In this document: positions 1 through 10,739 of the stretch, piece by piece | Numbering within the stretch: position 1 is the stretch's first letter | Layout of the letters: every line of letters begins with the position of its first letter | DNA from: Galaxea fascicularis | Lineage: Eukaryota; Cnidaria; Anthozoa; Scleractinia; Euphylliidae | Assembly: GCA_948470475.1 (NCBI GenBank) | Contig: OX419340.1 | Location: 12,557,002-12,621,001 of the forward strand | Direction of reading: 5' to 3' | DNA: 64,000 bases | The notes under the pieces: model-generated | Seen by the model: the letters and a program-made list of their open reading frames with translations, nothing else | The model's database searches: none | Told to the model about the DNA's origin: nothing | Position numbers and translations under genes: made by a program

Positions 1-361
1 GAAAACATGCCGATGTGGAAGGATGCAGCTTGGTTGACTACTCGACCGATTCAACAAGCTCTAACTCAAAATCACGGTGAGGAAACAGTCCGTGCCCTTT
101 CCACGCAAAAGGCCAGGTGTTCTGGCATTTTTAATAAGAAATAAGTCGAGCAGAAAAACGCTAGTTAGATCCAGCTTTCACTAGCACTGAATTTTGGCAA
201 GAAATACGTCGAGCAGAAAAATTCGTTTATCGTAGGCGACGTTAAATCAATATAATAGCGGTTGACCGCTGTCTGTGGGCGCACTTAAATTCATACTGAT
301 ACTAAGTTTACACAACTGTTTTACACGTCAACAGCATTTTAAGTGTCCAGCAAACATAATA
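1..361. other. Intergenic, no gene seen; short direct repeat
   Basis: I see no coding signal here. Two similar stretches of about 28 bases, at about 135-163 and 195-223, share the core 'gtcgagcagaaaaa' and form a short direct repeat about 60 bases apart. The right edge abuts the AAT-type tail of the LINE fragment that follows. Confidence 0.4.
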
Positions 362-1184
362 ATAATAATAATAATTTAATTCTTATATTGCGCGCTTTCC
401 GGAAAATGATCAAGCGCGCATTACATATCTAACTAATAATATTATTAGAAATATACTATGATAAAATTAAAATATACAGTACATGTTAAGATACTAGTAA
501 TCATCATGACAAAAAAATTAATAAAAATTCATTAAAAGCTTCCTTAAAGAGGTACTTTTTCATACGGCACTTAAAAATCCCTAGATCTGTAATAGAACGA
601 ATCTCATGCGGTAATATATACATTCCAAAGTTGCGACCTGGAATGATCTGTCTCCTAATATAACTCTACTTCTACAAGTTAGCGTTGCAAACAACAAACT
701 ATCCAAGGAGGATCTTAAGTTGTAATTTCCTGGTCTTTTAATTGACACAAGTTCTGTCAAATACGTTGGCTCGATTCCATGGGTGGCCTTAAAAACAAAC
801 AGTAGAATCTTAAAACTAATGCGTTGCCTAACCGGTAGCCAATGCAGCTCATACAGCAACGGCGTTATACGACAGTAGCGTGGCGCACAACAGACTAGTC
901 TTGCTGCAGTATTGAAAACGCGCGCGCTGAACCTTTTTCGGGTGAGAAGCTGGCAAACCATATAAAAGACTATTACAATAATCTACGCGCGCGGTAACAA
1001 ACGCATGTACAAGGGTTTTAGTGGTATCTGTACTTGAAAACCTACGGATCCTACTTATATTATGCAAATTATAGAATGCTGAGGCACATTCTTTACTTAT
1101 GTGGAATGACATATCTAGATTACGATCAAACCATGACCCAAGATTTCGCACAATTGATTTCGCCTCCACGACCGTGTCACCCAC
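362..1184 (-). mobile_element. 3' fragment of a CR1/L2-like LINE (reverse transcriptase C-terminus plus 3' tail)
   Basis: On the minus strand, two overlapping frames read the C-terminal part of a non-LTR retrotransposon reverse transcriptase. The first (1184-849) has motifs such as 'VRNLGSWFDRNLDM' and 'VDYCNSLLYGLP'. The second (961-581) continues with 'PLLYELHWLPVRQRI'. They form one polypeptide broken by a frameshift near 930, so the copy is dead. Downstream are an AT-rich 3' region and a short ATT/AAT run at 362-374, the kind of microsatellite tail typical of CR1/L2 LINEs. The palm (catalytic) half is missing, as expected for a 5'-truncated insertion. The clade name is inferred from motif style only. 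Confidence 0.75.
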
Positions 1185-3849
1185 AGTAATATCATTCAGG
1201 TTGACTGTGTTTGTATACTGTCATATGGCTCATTTGTTGTTGTCCAAACGTTGCTCTGGTAGGCAAAGAGTTTCGGAGAAGCTCAAAATAATGCAAGATG
1301 TGGTTTAATATTTTTAGTACATAAAACTTAAGGCAAGAATCGCGCGCAATGCACTGTGGATATATTCGCCTCATTTCACTGAGGTATGCAGCACCAGAAT
1401 TTTGTATTTCGGAGAGTCAACGTTAAATTAAAGGTTTAATCGACCTTCATTCAGTTTGTTTCGTTTCAAAACCATACAACCTTTCTAAGTATTATGTCCA
1501 CTCGGCGTGTTGCTCGTTTCGTCGTTTCTATTTCTCTTGTCGATTTATTCACTTTTCTAATTTTATCAACCGCTTTAAGACCGCTAATGAACTCAGAATA
1601 ATGAAATAAAGCTAGTTTGTGCCTGTTAGCGCGTTGGAGCATCAATATTGGCTTTTGGCCCCGACACAAACATCTCCAAAATTCAGGGGAAATAGAAACT
1701 CTCAAACTCAAACCGAGTTGTAACCGATCTGTTACCGCAGTTGCGTAATTATTCAACGTCTTTATTTGTTTTTTTCCTTTATTTTATTACGCTACGCTTT
1801 TCATGTCCAGGTGCACTCACACCTCATTACGCATGTAAATAATTTTCGTTATTACGTCTTAGTAATTAAAAGCCAATCTTTTTTGTGTAGGTTTTTCACT
1901 CCGCTTCCTTGTTCATAGTCAGGGTTGTCCAGTTTCAGCTTTTTTTTCGCTGCTCGTAGCTTCTGTTCCTGTACAGCGGCTACATGATCTATAAACTCAT
2001 TTCATTTTTTTTTTTGAGAAACCTGGGTTAAAGCAACTGTGTTCGAATTCTGTTTATTGCATGCACTCCCGCCACAGAATCATCAGAGAGTCAGAGTCCC
2101 TCATTCGGCGGTAATTTTAGGTAAAGAAAAACTGATGCAGAATGTTCATATTTTAATTTAGTAAGGGAGATATCTTTTCTTGACAGAGGGTGTTCTTAAA
2201 AAGAAGAGACGATATAACATAAATTGCTATTTTCTCTTTTTACTTCTCTGCTTCACATCGGTCGGGATCGAGCCGAAAGAACTAAATATCACAGGCAATT
2301 TATTAACCAGACGGCAGGACATCATTACAACTCTTAACATTGACTATTTGTTTTAGAGTTTTAAGCTGTACACATATGCTTATCTGAATTCCCTGAAGAC
2401 AAACTAGAATACCAATTACCTGATTACAGCCAGTAATAATGACCATGTAATTTTTTAATGGCGCGATAAAAAATTGGACAGTAATGTAACGTAATGACAT
2501 TTTAAGGGCTTTCCGCGAACTGCTCTTACAGGGGTCTTTGTCATTTACTTCAACACATTTAGTTTCCACGTCTGACATTAAACTTTTAACTTTTGAGGCG
2601 GCTACCTTTAACAAAATAGACCCTTGTCAATTTAAAGAATTACTGTTTCCACTGGAGAATATTTTTGTAAGAAGAGAGGAAAAGTCAAAGGACGTCTTCC
2701 ACTTTTTAAAGGATTTTCACAAACTTCTGTTAAGCGCCGGAAACTTGTTAAAAAAATGGAGGCTAACATCGATACTAAGAGCAAATTTAACTCACTTTCA
2801 AGGAAGAACCTCCTTGCGAAAGATGGAGAAGGCGAGCTATGTCAGTTTGAATTTCCGGCGAAAAACATTTTCCAGATGAAGCAATTGCAAAAACAGAACA
2901 CAGAGAACACACAACTAAATACAGCAATAAACGTAAACAATGTACAGTGTACTAAATGGTGCAAATTTATAGGGTATAGAAAATTGCCGCAGTTACTAGT
3001 CTACAAAACTGATCCATGCTGTACCCAGCTAGTTGAGCGGGAACAGAACACATTGGCAAAAGAGGCGAGTGGGGAATGATGGCTTTAATAAACATTTGCC
3101 ATTGAACGAATGGACCCTTTCACGGTTTATACGTCGACGACATCTTGGTTGGGGGGCAAACATGGATAACTGAATGTATAAGATTCTGGCCGACTTTGAA
3201 CCGCTATAACACCCGGCGTTACAAAGAGGCGGATTTCCAACATTTGCCACTACTTTGAATAATTTGTTGATATCATTCATCCTATTGAAAACTAGGCCAT
3301 TAAGAAAGGTACGACTTTCAATTTCGCGGCAATTTGCATAATTTGGATTAGAAAGGTTTACCTGAATCTATTTTTTGCACTTCATGAAAATGATCCCAGT
3401 ACAAATGTCTTTTCGGTAAAAGACGTTTTCGTTGTGCAAATCCTGCGGCTCCGAGGCGGAGTTTTAAGGGTTCACAGTCTGCCAAGGATCCCGTGCATTT
3501 TCAGTAATTTTAGTCATGTTTGCCCATCCCCCGACCAAGTCGGTGTCAGGAACCGGCCGTAAAAAGGGCTATTTATCGCTGTGAACAGCACGCTCAATTG
3601 TGCCTAATTTCTAGTTCTAGTCAATTCCATTTGCGGTGTGAAAATAAACAATAGGCATAATTATCCACTTCGGTAAAATCAAATTATGCTTTTCCCATCA
3701 CCGACCTCTCAAACCAAGTTTTTAAGTTTTTAGACAAAAATAGTGGGACAGGTAAATTGCATGCATAATGACGTCAGTGGATGCACATAACGGCAAATCG
3801 GTTCACGCGTCTCTGTCGTGAGTGCCCGATCACCGAGAAAACGGGAGAG
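1185..3849. other. Intergenic stretch, nothing recognised
   Basis: About 2.7 kb upstream of the GPCR. Several open frames of about 100 codons exist on both strands (for example at 2538-2879 + and 1466-1756 -). None shows a domain, signal peptide or splice-bounded exon that I recognise, and they overlap one another. I treat them as chance frames. Confidence 0.4.
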
Positions 3850-3850
3850 A

Positions 3851-3858
3851 TATAAATC
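3851..3858 (+). promoter_or_regulatory. TATA-like box upstream of the GPCR
   Basis: 'TATAAATC' lies 38 bases before the GPCR start codon at 3896, a plausible core promoter position for a single-exon gene with a very short leader. This is positional inference only. Confidence 0.35.
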
Positions 3859-3895
3859 AGATCAATCAATAGATAACTGTTGAAAAGGACCCAAA

Positions 3896-4841
3896 ATGAT
3901 CAACTCTACGGCAGCAATTGCGATCTCCCTATGCTCTGAAGCCAGGAGTATTCAGCGGCTTGTCGAGGGTGAAAGCAAAATATTCGGAAGCAGTAATCCT
4001 AAGTACCGCCTTGCTGTCAATGGGATTATGGCATCGGTGACAGTATTTGCAAACATCCTTATTCTAGTTGCTCTTCGCAAAGTTTCATCTCTTCATCCGC
4101 CATCCAAACTTCTGTTCCGCTGTCTTTCTCTCACAGACCTCTGTGTCGGACTTGTATCTCAGCCCTTATATATATGTTATTTATCTTATGACCGTTGCAA
4201 GTAAGAATTGGAACATCTGTAGAATAACCGAAGGCTTAGCGTACGCTTCGAGCGCTGCACTGTGTGGAGAATCTGTCAGCACAATGACTGCAATAAGTGT
4301 GGACAGACTTCTCGCTCTGTTGTTGGGGTTAAGATATCGACAGGTTGTTACTTTAGCTCGTGTTCGCTTATTTGTGATAATTTCGTGGATTACGCACCTC
4401 ACCTTTCCTTTGATATACTTATGCAGCAAGCAAGTTTTCTTCCTTTGGGGCTCAGCATGGCTTTTCCTGTGTTTGGTTATTTCAACGTGCTGTTACTCAA
4501 AGATCTGTCAGAAACTCCTTCATCATCAAGCACAAATACAGGATGAGGCTCAGGGAGGCGAACCTGTTGTTTCATGGATAAATCTAGCGCGGTACAAAAA
4601 AACGCTTTCCACTGCTCTGTGGATACATTCAGCTTTGATTATTTTTTATCTTCCATACACTATAACGTCGGCTATCATCGCATCAGGACGCTTGTCTCTA
4701 GACAGTACAGCTATTCCAATTACTGGACTACTGGTTTTCTTGAACTCAATGCTCAACCCATTGTTTTACTGTTGGAAAATGAGGGGTGTTAGGATGGCAA
4801 TGAGACAGACAATCACTGGTGTTTTTCACTGCTGGCAATGA
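3896..4841 (+). pseudogene. Rhodopsin-class GPCR, single exon, broken by a frameshift at an AT run
   Basis: The product would be a seven-transmembrane receptor of the rhodopsin (class A) type, of the large cnidarian orphan group; I cannot assign a ligand. The first frame (from 3896) holds an extracellular N-terminus with an N-glycosylation site (NST), TM1 and TM2 with 'LSLTDLCVGL'. The second frame (to the stop at 4839-4841) holds TM3 ending in 'ISVDRLLALL' (DRL in place of DRY), then TM4 to TM7 with 'NSMLNPLFYCW' (NPxxY-like). The frames change inside 'ttatatatatgtt' near 4173-4185, where four extra bases of AT repeat would explain the shift. Removing four bases leaves 942 nt, or 314 codons including stop. 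The rest is well preserved, so this may be a recent null allele, a polymorphism or an assembly error. A decayed relative lies at 56905-57414. Confidence 0.8.
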
Positions 4842-4871
4842 AATTTTGTTTTATTTCACAGAGATGATTAA

Positions 4872-5556
4872 GGTTACCCTATACCTTCAGATCGGCAATC
4901 TTCTTCAAATTTGGATTTTTGGGTTAAAGTAATGACGAAATGTGATCTCTAATGTTAACAAAATATTGAAAAAGACTAAATGGCGGTTTTACGTTTTGCC
5001 CGAAGGTAAAAATCCTTTTGATTGATATTCTTAGCGCTGTTTTCTCGACTCAATTTTTTCACTTGAAGGGGACACTTTAAAGAGCTAAAACTCATAGGGA
5101 CGTTGTTCGTTTGGCCTCAAATTATGACAGCGGCTTGTTTAATATAAACAACAAAAAGTTGTCTGGGAATCTTTTATTTCGAAATATTTTTTTCTCTGAG
5201 AGCGATTTTTGTACGATCATCTCACATTTTTTAATACTATTTTAAAAATGTTCTATAACTTTTCATTGGAACTGAGGATAGGCTTTTTTAGCGATTTGGG
5301 TGCGGAAAGTGAGGAACAACATAAATTTGCCAAAGACAACATTCGCTTTGACTTGTGGCTTTGAAAAGGTGATTCGGACGCTCTTATTTAGAGGTCGTGA
5401 AAAATTCGACAATTCATTTGATTTCAAAATTCTTGGTATAGTTTGATAGTCAGGTCTATAAGCTTTAATTCGATATAGGGGTTTAGGTATTTACAGTTTA
5501 AACCGGACGCGCTACATCGATTGGACGGAAGACACCTCTGAAGGTATACGGTAACC
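4872..5556. mobile_element. Non-autonomous inverted-repeat element with TTAA target duplication (piggyBac/Kolobok-like)
   Basis: The ends form an inverted repeat: 'GGTTACCCTATACCTTCAG' on the left and its near-complement 'CTGAAGGTATACGGTAACC' on the right. Both sides are flanked by TTAA (4868-4871 and 5557-5560), the target preference of piggyBac and Kolobok transposons. It is 685 bp with no transposase frame, so it would need a helper. It lies 30 bases after the GPCR stop codon. Confidence 0.65.
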
Positions 5557-5560
5557 TTAA

Positions 5561-5989
5561 TTACACAATTCTAATGTAGATTATCTCATCAGTATAATTT
5601 TTCATCCCCTTCAAGTGAAACTTTTGTCTAAGTTTTCCGAAGTGATCCGGTATATTTTCAATACAAAAATAAAATATATTTAAAGGTTTTTTTTTTTTAT
5701 CGTTGTAGTGTATCACGTAATTAAAGGCCTTTGTAATTAGAGCCTGTTGATTGTTCTTTAAGTGTTGATTTTATGGAAGTACGATAATTACAGAGGTGTA
5801 AGGGATCGTTTTCAAAGCATTAGGTATGTAGGTAAGTGTTAACTGTGGAACTTATTAGAATGAATGTACAAATGTAAGCTCACCTCAAGGAGAACATGGA
5901 AGATGAGTCTAGAACCTCAAACACAAACTTCTAACACAGTGTATTCTAGTCCTAGTCTCAGGTCATCCAATCAGTCTCTCTAGAACTGG
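5561..5989. other. Spacer without recognised features
   Basis: AT-rich sequence with a T run near 5690. No gene or repeat boundary was recognised. Confidence 0.35.
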
Positions 5990-6306
5990 TTGTTCTAAGT
6001 TCCATTCAAAAGACCTATGTAGATAGCTGCTTACTATTTACGAGAACAGGATGGAACTCAGACTGCTTTTTAAGGAAGGAGATTCTTAGTTCTTTATACT
6101 TTTCGCTATTCTGTCAGTTGAACCCCATTATCTAAGGACCACTGAGCTACACAGTCTGCTATATGTTGTGCATTGCTCGCATCACATTTAGCAACTACTT
6201 CTAACCTTGCGGTGTCATCGACATACTTCCAGAGTTGGCCATGGGCGTTGAAATTTACATTAAGACTTAGATCATTGATCAAAATAAGGAACAACCAATG
6301 CCCTAG

Positions 6307-6967
6307 TGTTACGAAAAATTATTGCGTGACTCGCGTTACTGTCTGGAAGTGTCTAGAATGTTCTGCATATTTAATTAGTGCTGAATCATTGTGATTCCGT
6401 AATTCTATTTTTAAGCCGTTTGCGTAGTAGCTGTAAATAGTTCTTATTGTAATGTTTCTTTATTTAGCTGAGTTGGAAAGTTCTAGAATTTTATTGTGTA
6501 GAGTATATAAGCCGGTCGGTGTAGCTTTAGAGTTTTTCTAAGCAGAGTGTTTGTTGAAGAAAGTGAAGAGAAGCAGTGTGTCTTAGAGTTTAAAAGTAAA
6601 GAAGTAAGTCTGAGAGTCTTAGAGAGAAGAGCTCAGAGCTAAGAGCGTTGACAGAGGTCGTTTATACAGTTGGCAGAGGCCGTATTTATTGAAGTTGACA
6701 GAGGTCGTTTATACAGGTGGCAGAGGCCGTATTTATTGAAGTGTGACAGAGGTCGTTTATACATTTGGCGGAGGCCGTGAGTATTGAAGTTTGACGGAGG
6801 TCGAGTATAATTTTATAAGCCTAGAGTGAGCTTATTGTGAAGCCTTGTGCAGAGTTTACTACATTTCTTTGGAATAAATAACCTTGTTGCTGTTCCGACA
6901 ACCCTGCGTTCTGTTTAGTCTACAAACAACCCACTTCTCACGTCACACCACAATCGAACTCGTAACA
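6307..6967. mobile_element. Solo LTR (661 bp) with 5-bp target duplication
   Basis: The element starts TGTTACG and ends CGTAACA (TG...CA with short inverted ends) and is flanked by CCTAG on both sides (6302-6306 and 6968-6972). It carries a TATA-like 'TATATAA' at 6504-6510 and an AATAAA signal at 6873-6878, as expected of an LTR with promoter and polyadenylation signal on the plus strand. No internal retrotransposon sequence is present, so this is a solo LTR left by LTR-LTR recombination, inserted in a LINE reverse transcriptase. A 5-bp duplication fits Ty3/gypsy, Ty1/copia or BEL. The LTR does not resemble the Gmr1-like LTR at 46468. Confidence 0.85.
6647..6805 (+). repeat. Four-copy tandem repeat inside the solo LTR
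   Basis: A unit of about 47 bases, starting near 6647, 6694, 6742 and 6789, is repeated. Each unit is built from two similar halves, 'TGACAGAGGTCGTTTATAC' and 'TGGCAGAGGCCGTATTTATT'. It lies downstream of the TATA-like box, so it would be in the 5' leader of the LTR transcript. Confidence 0.75.
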
Positions 6968-7110
6968 CCTAGCTTTGTCCCCTGGGGGGCCCCAGAGGGT
7001 ACAGAACCCCACTTGGAGTAGCATCCCTCAGCTAGCTTAATCGGCTGAAAACGCCCGGACAGAAAATCAAATATCCAGTTGATTATACTGGTTGGCAAGA
7101 CTAATTTACG

Positions 7111-7155
<45 letters not shown>
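7111..7155. repeat. (GATA)n microsatellite
   Basis: About eleven uninterrupted TAGA/GATA units separate LINE fragments A and B. Confidence 0.9.
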
Positions 7156-7765
7156 CTCCTTTTCCACACTTAAGTTGCTTTAACAGATAAAGCCCGGAGG
7201 CTCCTTTTTTGATAACAGTTTCTATGTAAGCGTTCCACTTTAGATTGTTTGAAATTGTGAGACCACAATGGCTTGCATAACTAGGTCGTCTACAGCAACT
7301 TGAATTCCACTTGGTTGACCCTTGTGGACTGTCTCGGCCATCGATGTGTCATCGACGTACTTCCAAAGGTTGACACCGTTGACCAGGAAGAGCCAGGGCC
7401 CCAATTTGGTCCCTTGCGGTACACCTCCCCTGACAGAAACCCAGTCTGAGTAGCAATCGTGGGCGAGTTTCACTCGTTGCTTCCTGTCGGTAAGAAAATC
7501 TGCAATCCAGGCCAACACTCAAGGTGGAAGCTCATAATCCGTCAGCTTAGCCATAAGAATGGCATGGTCGATACGATCGATTGCTTTCCTAAAGTCGAAG
7601 AGCACCACGCGCACTGTGGAACCCTTGCCGTCAGTATCCTTGTACCAATTATGGAGAATGCTGTTCAGGGCATGTACAGTACTGGAGTTCGGAACAGACC
7701 CATATTGGTTCTGGTCAATCATCACAAGGACGGCAGGCAATAATGTTTCAATAGCTTTATGGTGA
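7156..7765 (-). mobile_element. LINE reverse transcriptase fragment B
   Basis: Minus-strand reverse transcriptase reading from about 7765 down to 7156. It starts with 'DQNQYGSVPNSSTVHALNS', then 'VLFDFRKAIDRIDH' (the conserved aspartate of motif A, DFRKAFD-like). An in-frame TGA follows near 7518. The same frame then gives 'GVPQGTKLGPWLFLV' and 'LWKYVDD' (catalytic box), and after a frameshift a thumb region with 'LYLLKQLK'. The endonuclease and the 3' end are missing. Inactive. Confidence 0.75.
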
Positions 7766-7790
7766 CAGAGCTTTCGAATTAGCTAGCCCA

Positions 7791-7877
7791 TGGTTGTGGA
7801 ATACTCTGCCTGGTATTTCATTAGATACTTTTAAGAAAAGTCTGAAGACTTACCTTTTCAAGAAAGCTTTCTTGTAA
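7791..7877 (+). mobile_element. 3' terminus of a LINE ORF2
   Basis: A 28-codon open stretch ending in TAA reads 'WLWNTLPGISLDTFKKSL' and ends 'LFKKAFL'. This is the signature last segment of CR1/L2-type LINE ORF2 proteins. It is on the opposite strand from fragments A and B, so it belongs to a different insertion. Confidence 0.65.
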
Positions 7878-7958
7878 ATACTTCGTAAATTCATTTCTTG
7901 TGCGTTATGGGAAAGTAGGAGAGGACTTCATCGATCAAATAACGTTGCACACTAATGA

Positions 7959-10460
7959 ATGGAACAGCGGCTTGGAAAATCAGCACGTCTCCCTAAAAGC
8001 CGCTTTATGCTCATTGCTGTGAGCCTTCAAAAGCCAAACCCGAAGTTCAAGACAAAAGACTACCAAGCTGCGTTGTCTAAGCGCCTAGCGCTCTGGAAGG
8101 AGGGCAGAATTGATAAGCTGTTAAGGGAAGGTAGAATTGTTCAAGGTCATTTTGGAAAACAAAAGGGGTCGGACCCCCTGACAGATCCAGGGGTTTTGCT
8201 AAGCTTGTGTTTAAAGATCAAATCAACTCAGCGTTGCGTTTCCTGAGTGAATCGTCCAGCGGTAGTGTATTACCGCTAACAGACGAGGTCATGACGCAGC
8301 TTAAACAGAAACATCCTAATCCACAACCAACAAAATTAGGATGACTTCTCTCTGGGCCGGTCGATGACGAGATTCCAGAATCCGTGTGTACTCACAAATC
8401 AACGGCGATATGGTCAGGCAAGCGCTCTGCGGACAAAGGGATTCAGGGGTCCGTCATGGCTTCAAAAGAGGCTCGTTTGTAAGTCGTTTAAACAGTCATC
8501 CTCAAGGCTCTGCGAGGCAATAGCCACAATGACCAAGATACATCGACCCCATGACCATAGAGCCCCTAATGGCAAGCCGCCTTATCCCCCTTGATAAAGA
8601 CGAAGGTACAGTGAGACCATAGGAGTCGGAAGAGTCATAAGGAGAATCATCGGAAAGTGTGTGACGAACGTTGCTAAGAGGGACGTGATTGAAGCTTGTG
8701 GCTGGAAGCGAGGCTGCAGTGCATGCTATGCACACTATATTTGAAGCAGATGATACCGACTTTGTACTGCTGATTGATGCCTCTAATGCATTTCGCGCCT
8801 GAAATAGAGCAGCAGCCTTACACAACATCCGAGTTTTGTGCCCTATGATTGCAGTTTACGCCATCAATACATATAGACAGCCAGCTCGGCTGTTTATTCT
8901 TGGCGGTAGAGAGATCCTGTCAGCAGAAGGGACCACGAGGGGAGACCCGCTTGCTATGGCTCTTTATGCTCTCAGTATCCAGCCTCTGAACACGATCCAA
9001 CAGGCGACGTCCACAGCAAAGCAGTGCTGGTTCGCTGATGATGCAAATGGGGCAGGCTCTACTACAGAAATCAAGAGGTGGTGAGACATGCTGAGTACCT
9101 TGGGTCCAGATTTTGGCTGCTTCCCTAACGACAAGAAGTGCTGGATTATCGCAAAGCCGGACAAGGAGGAAGGTGTGAAAGAAGTATTTAAAGAAACCGA
9201 TATCAACATTACATTGGAAGGGAAAAACATCTTGGCGCAGTGATAGGCCCACGAAACTATCTACACGATTGGGCCAGTGGAGCAGTTGAACTGGCCGAGT
9301 TCGCTCTGACCCAGCCATAGGCGTGCTATGCCGCCTACAATTTCGGCTTAAAACATTGGTGGACTTACTTTTTAAGAACACTCCCGGACATTCAAGATCT
9401 ACTAGGTCCACTGAATAATGCAATATCTCAAGTGTTTATTCCTGCGATAACGGAACGCAACGGTGTAATCAGCTGGAAAGGGATATCCTAGCGCTTCCAG
9501 TTTGCCTGGGATGCCTGTGCCTTAGAAATCCAAGCCGGGAAGCAAGCCGTGAGTACGCTTCATCGGTGAAAGTGACAATGCCCCTCGTCGAGCATATCAT
9601 ATCTCAAACACATCAACTATCAGCACAGCAGGCAGTCAAATGCGAAAGAGCAGAGGAACTCAAAGACATGGCTGAGAGAATTACGGAGATTGCTCCGCCA
9701 AAGACCAAGCGAGCAATAGACCTGGCAGCAGAGAAAGGGTCATCAGTGTGGCTGACAGTTCTTCCTCTCCGGGAAATGAGCTTCAACCTGAATAAACGGG
9801 AGTCCCATGACGCCATCAAACTACGCTATGACTAGCCAGTCGACGATATTCCTTGCACGTGTGTATGCGGGGATCTATTTACGATGGACCATGCCATGAT
9901 TTGCAGACGAGGTGGATTTGTCATACAACGACATAACGAGCTAAGAGACCTAGAAGCTGAATTCTTCAGTACCTTATGCAGCGATGTTGATCAGTCGAGC
10001 CTGTCCTCCAAGACATCATTGGAGTTCAGAGTTCATTCAGCTGAGTAGAGGAGCTAACAAAGCACAAGACGCAGGTTGGACATTCATGCACGTGCTTTCT
10101 GGGAACACCAACGATCGCTATTCTTTGATGTCAGGGTATGCCACCCAAATGCCAAATCGTATAAGGACCTAGAGCTACAACAGATCTACAGAATGCACGA
10201 GAACGAGACGAAGCGTCAGTATTCAAGGAGAGTCCTCGACATTGAGCACGGAACATTCACGCCACTAATATTTACTACAGCCAGCGGAATGGCAAAGAGT
10301 GCATGAGATACCACAGTCGTCTCGCCGAGTTGATAGCTCTAAAGAAGGGGGAAGAGTGTGGTACGATAATGTCATGGATTAGAGCGTAAATGTCTTTTGC
10401 ATTACTGGGATCCGCCCTCATTTGTTTGAGGGGCTCCAGGACAACCAGGAGAGTCTCCTG
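7959..10460 (+). mobile_element. Decayed retroelement ORF: reverse transcriptase plus endonuclease-like C-terminus
   Basis: Scattered plus-strand frames read as one protein of roughly 800 residues, broken by many stops and frameshifts. In order: an N-terminal region 'YQAALSKRLALWKEG' (about 8070), 'GPVDDEIPESVY' (about 8360), 'LIPLDKDEGTVRPIG' (about 8600), 'LIDASNAF' (about 8770), '[17 protein letters not shown]' and '[11 protein letters not shown]' (RT motif and catalytic FADD, about 8930-9055), and 'CFPNDKKCWIIAKPDK' (about 9120). A Cys/His cluster (CVCG...DHAMIC, about 9855-9905) follows, then '[11 protein letters not shown]' (about 10115). The last part resembles the core of a restriction-like endonuclease (D-x-V after a DI), as in R2/NeSL-type elements; this is inference. 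I have not named the clade. Dead copy. Confidence 0.7.
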
Positions 10461-10739
10461 TTTATCCTTGTAAATGGTGTTGGTATTAATAGAAAAGTAT
10501 TAATAAAAATATTATTATCATTATTATTATTATAAAATCGCACAGCTTAAGATGTTGAAGCTGGTGATAAAATGGTGCCGAGCAACAACAAGTTGCCAAA
10601 GGAAGCCAAGAAACACCCATACTTATTCGTCTCATTGCTAGCTCTACATTTCTATTATTATTATATTCGATTCGATTCTCTCCAGTTGTTAGGTGTTTTA
10701 ATGGTTACCCTTGATTGTGTCTCAGCACCTTCTCGCAGC

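Larger units (their letters stand above)
5990..7110 (-). mobile_element. LINE reverse transcriptase fragment A, split by a solo LTR
   Basis: Minus-strand palm region of a non-LTR reverse transcriptase in two pieces. The upstream piece (about 7105-6968) contains 'GSVPSGAPQGTKLG'. The downstream piece (6306 to about 5990) contains 'HWLFLILINDL', the catalytic 'WKYVDD' and later 'YKELRISF'. The two join in frame once the 661-bp insertion at 6307-6967 and one 5-bp target copy are removed, so the LINE was there first. Stops and frameshifts show that it is inactive. It resembles neighbouring fragment B but is a separate copy, because both carry the PQGTKLG and YVDD motifs. Confidence 0.75.

Noticed and set aside
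2538..3079. Two overlapping plus-strand frames of about 110 codons
   Set aside because: They overlap each other in different frames, with no recognisable motif or splice context.
6647..6805. CRISPR-like repeat array
   Set aside because: Units are contiguous tandem repeats inside an LTR with no unique spacers, in a eukaryotic genome.
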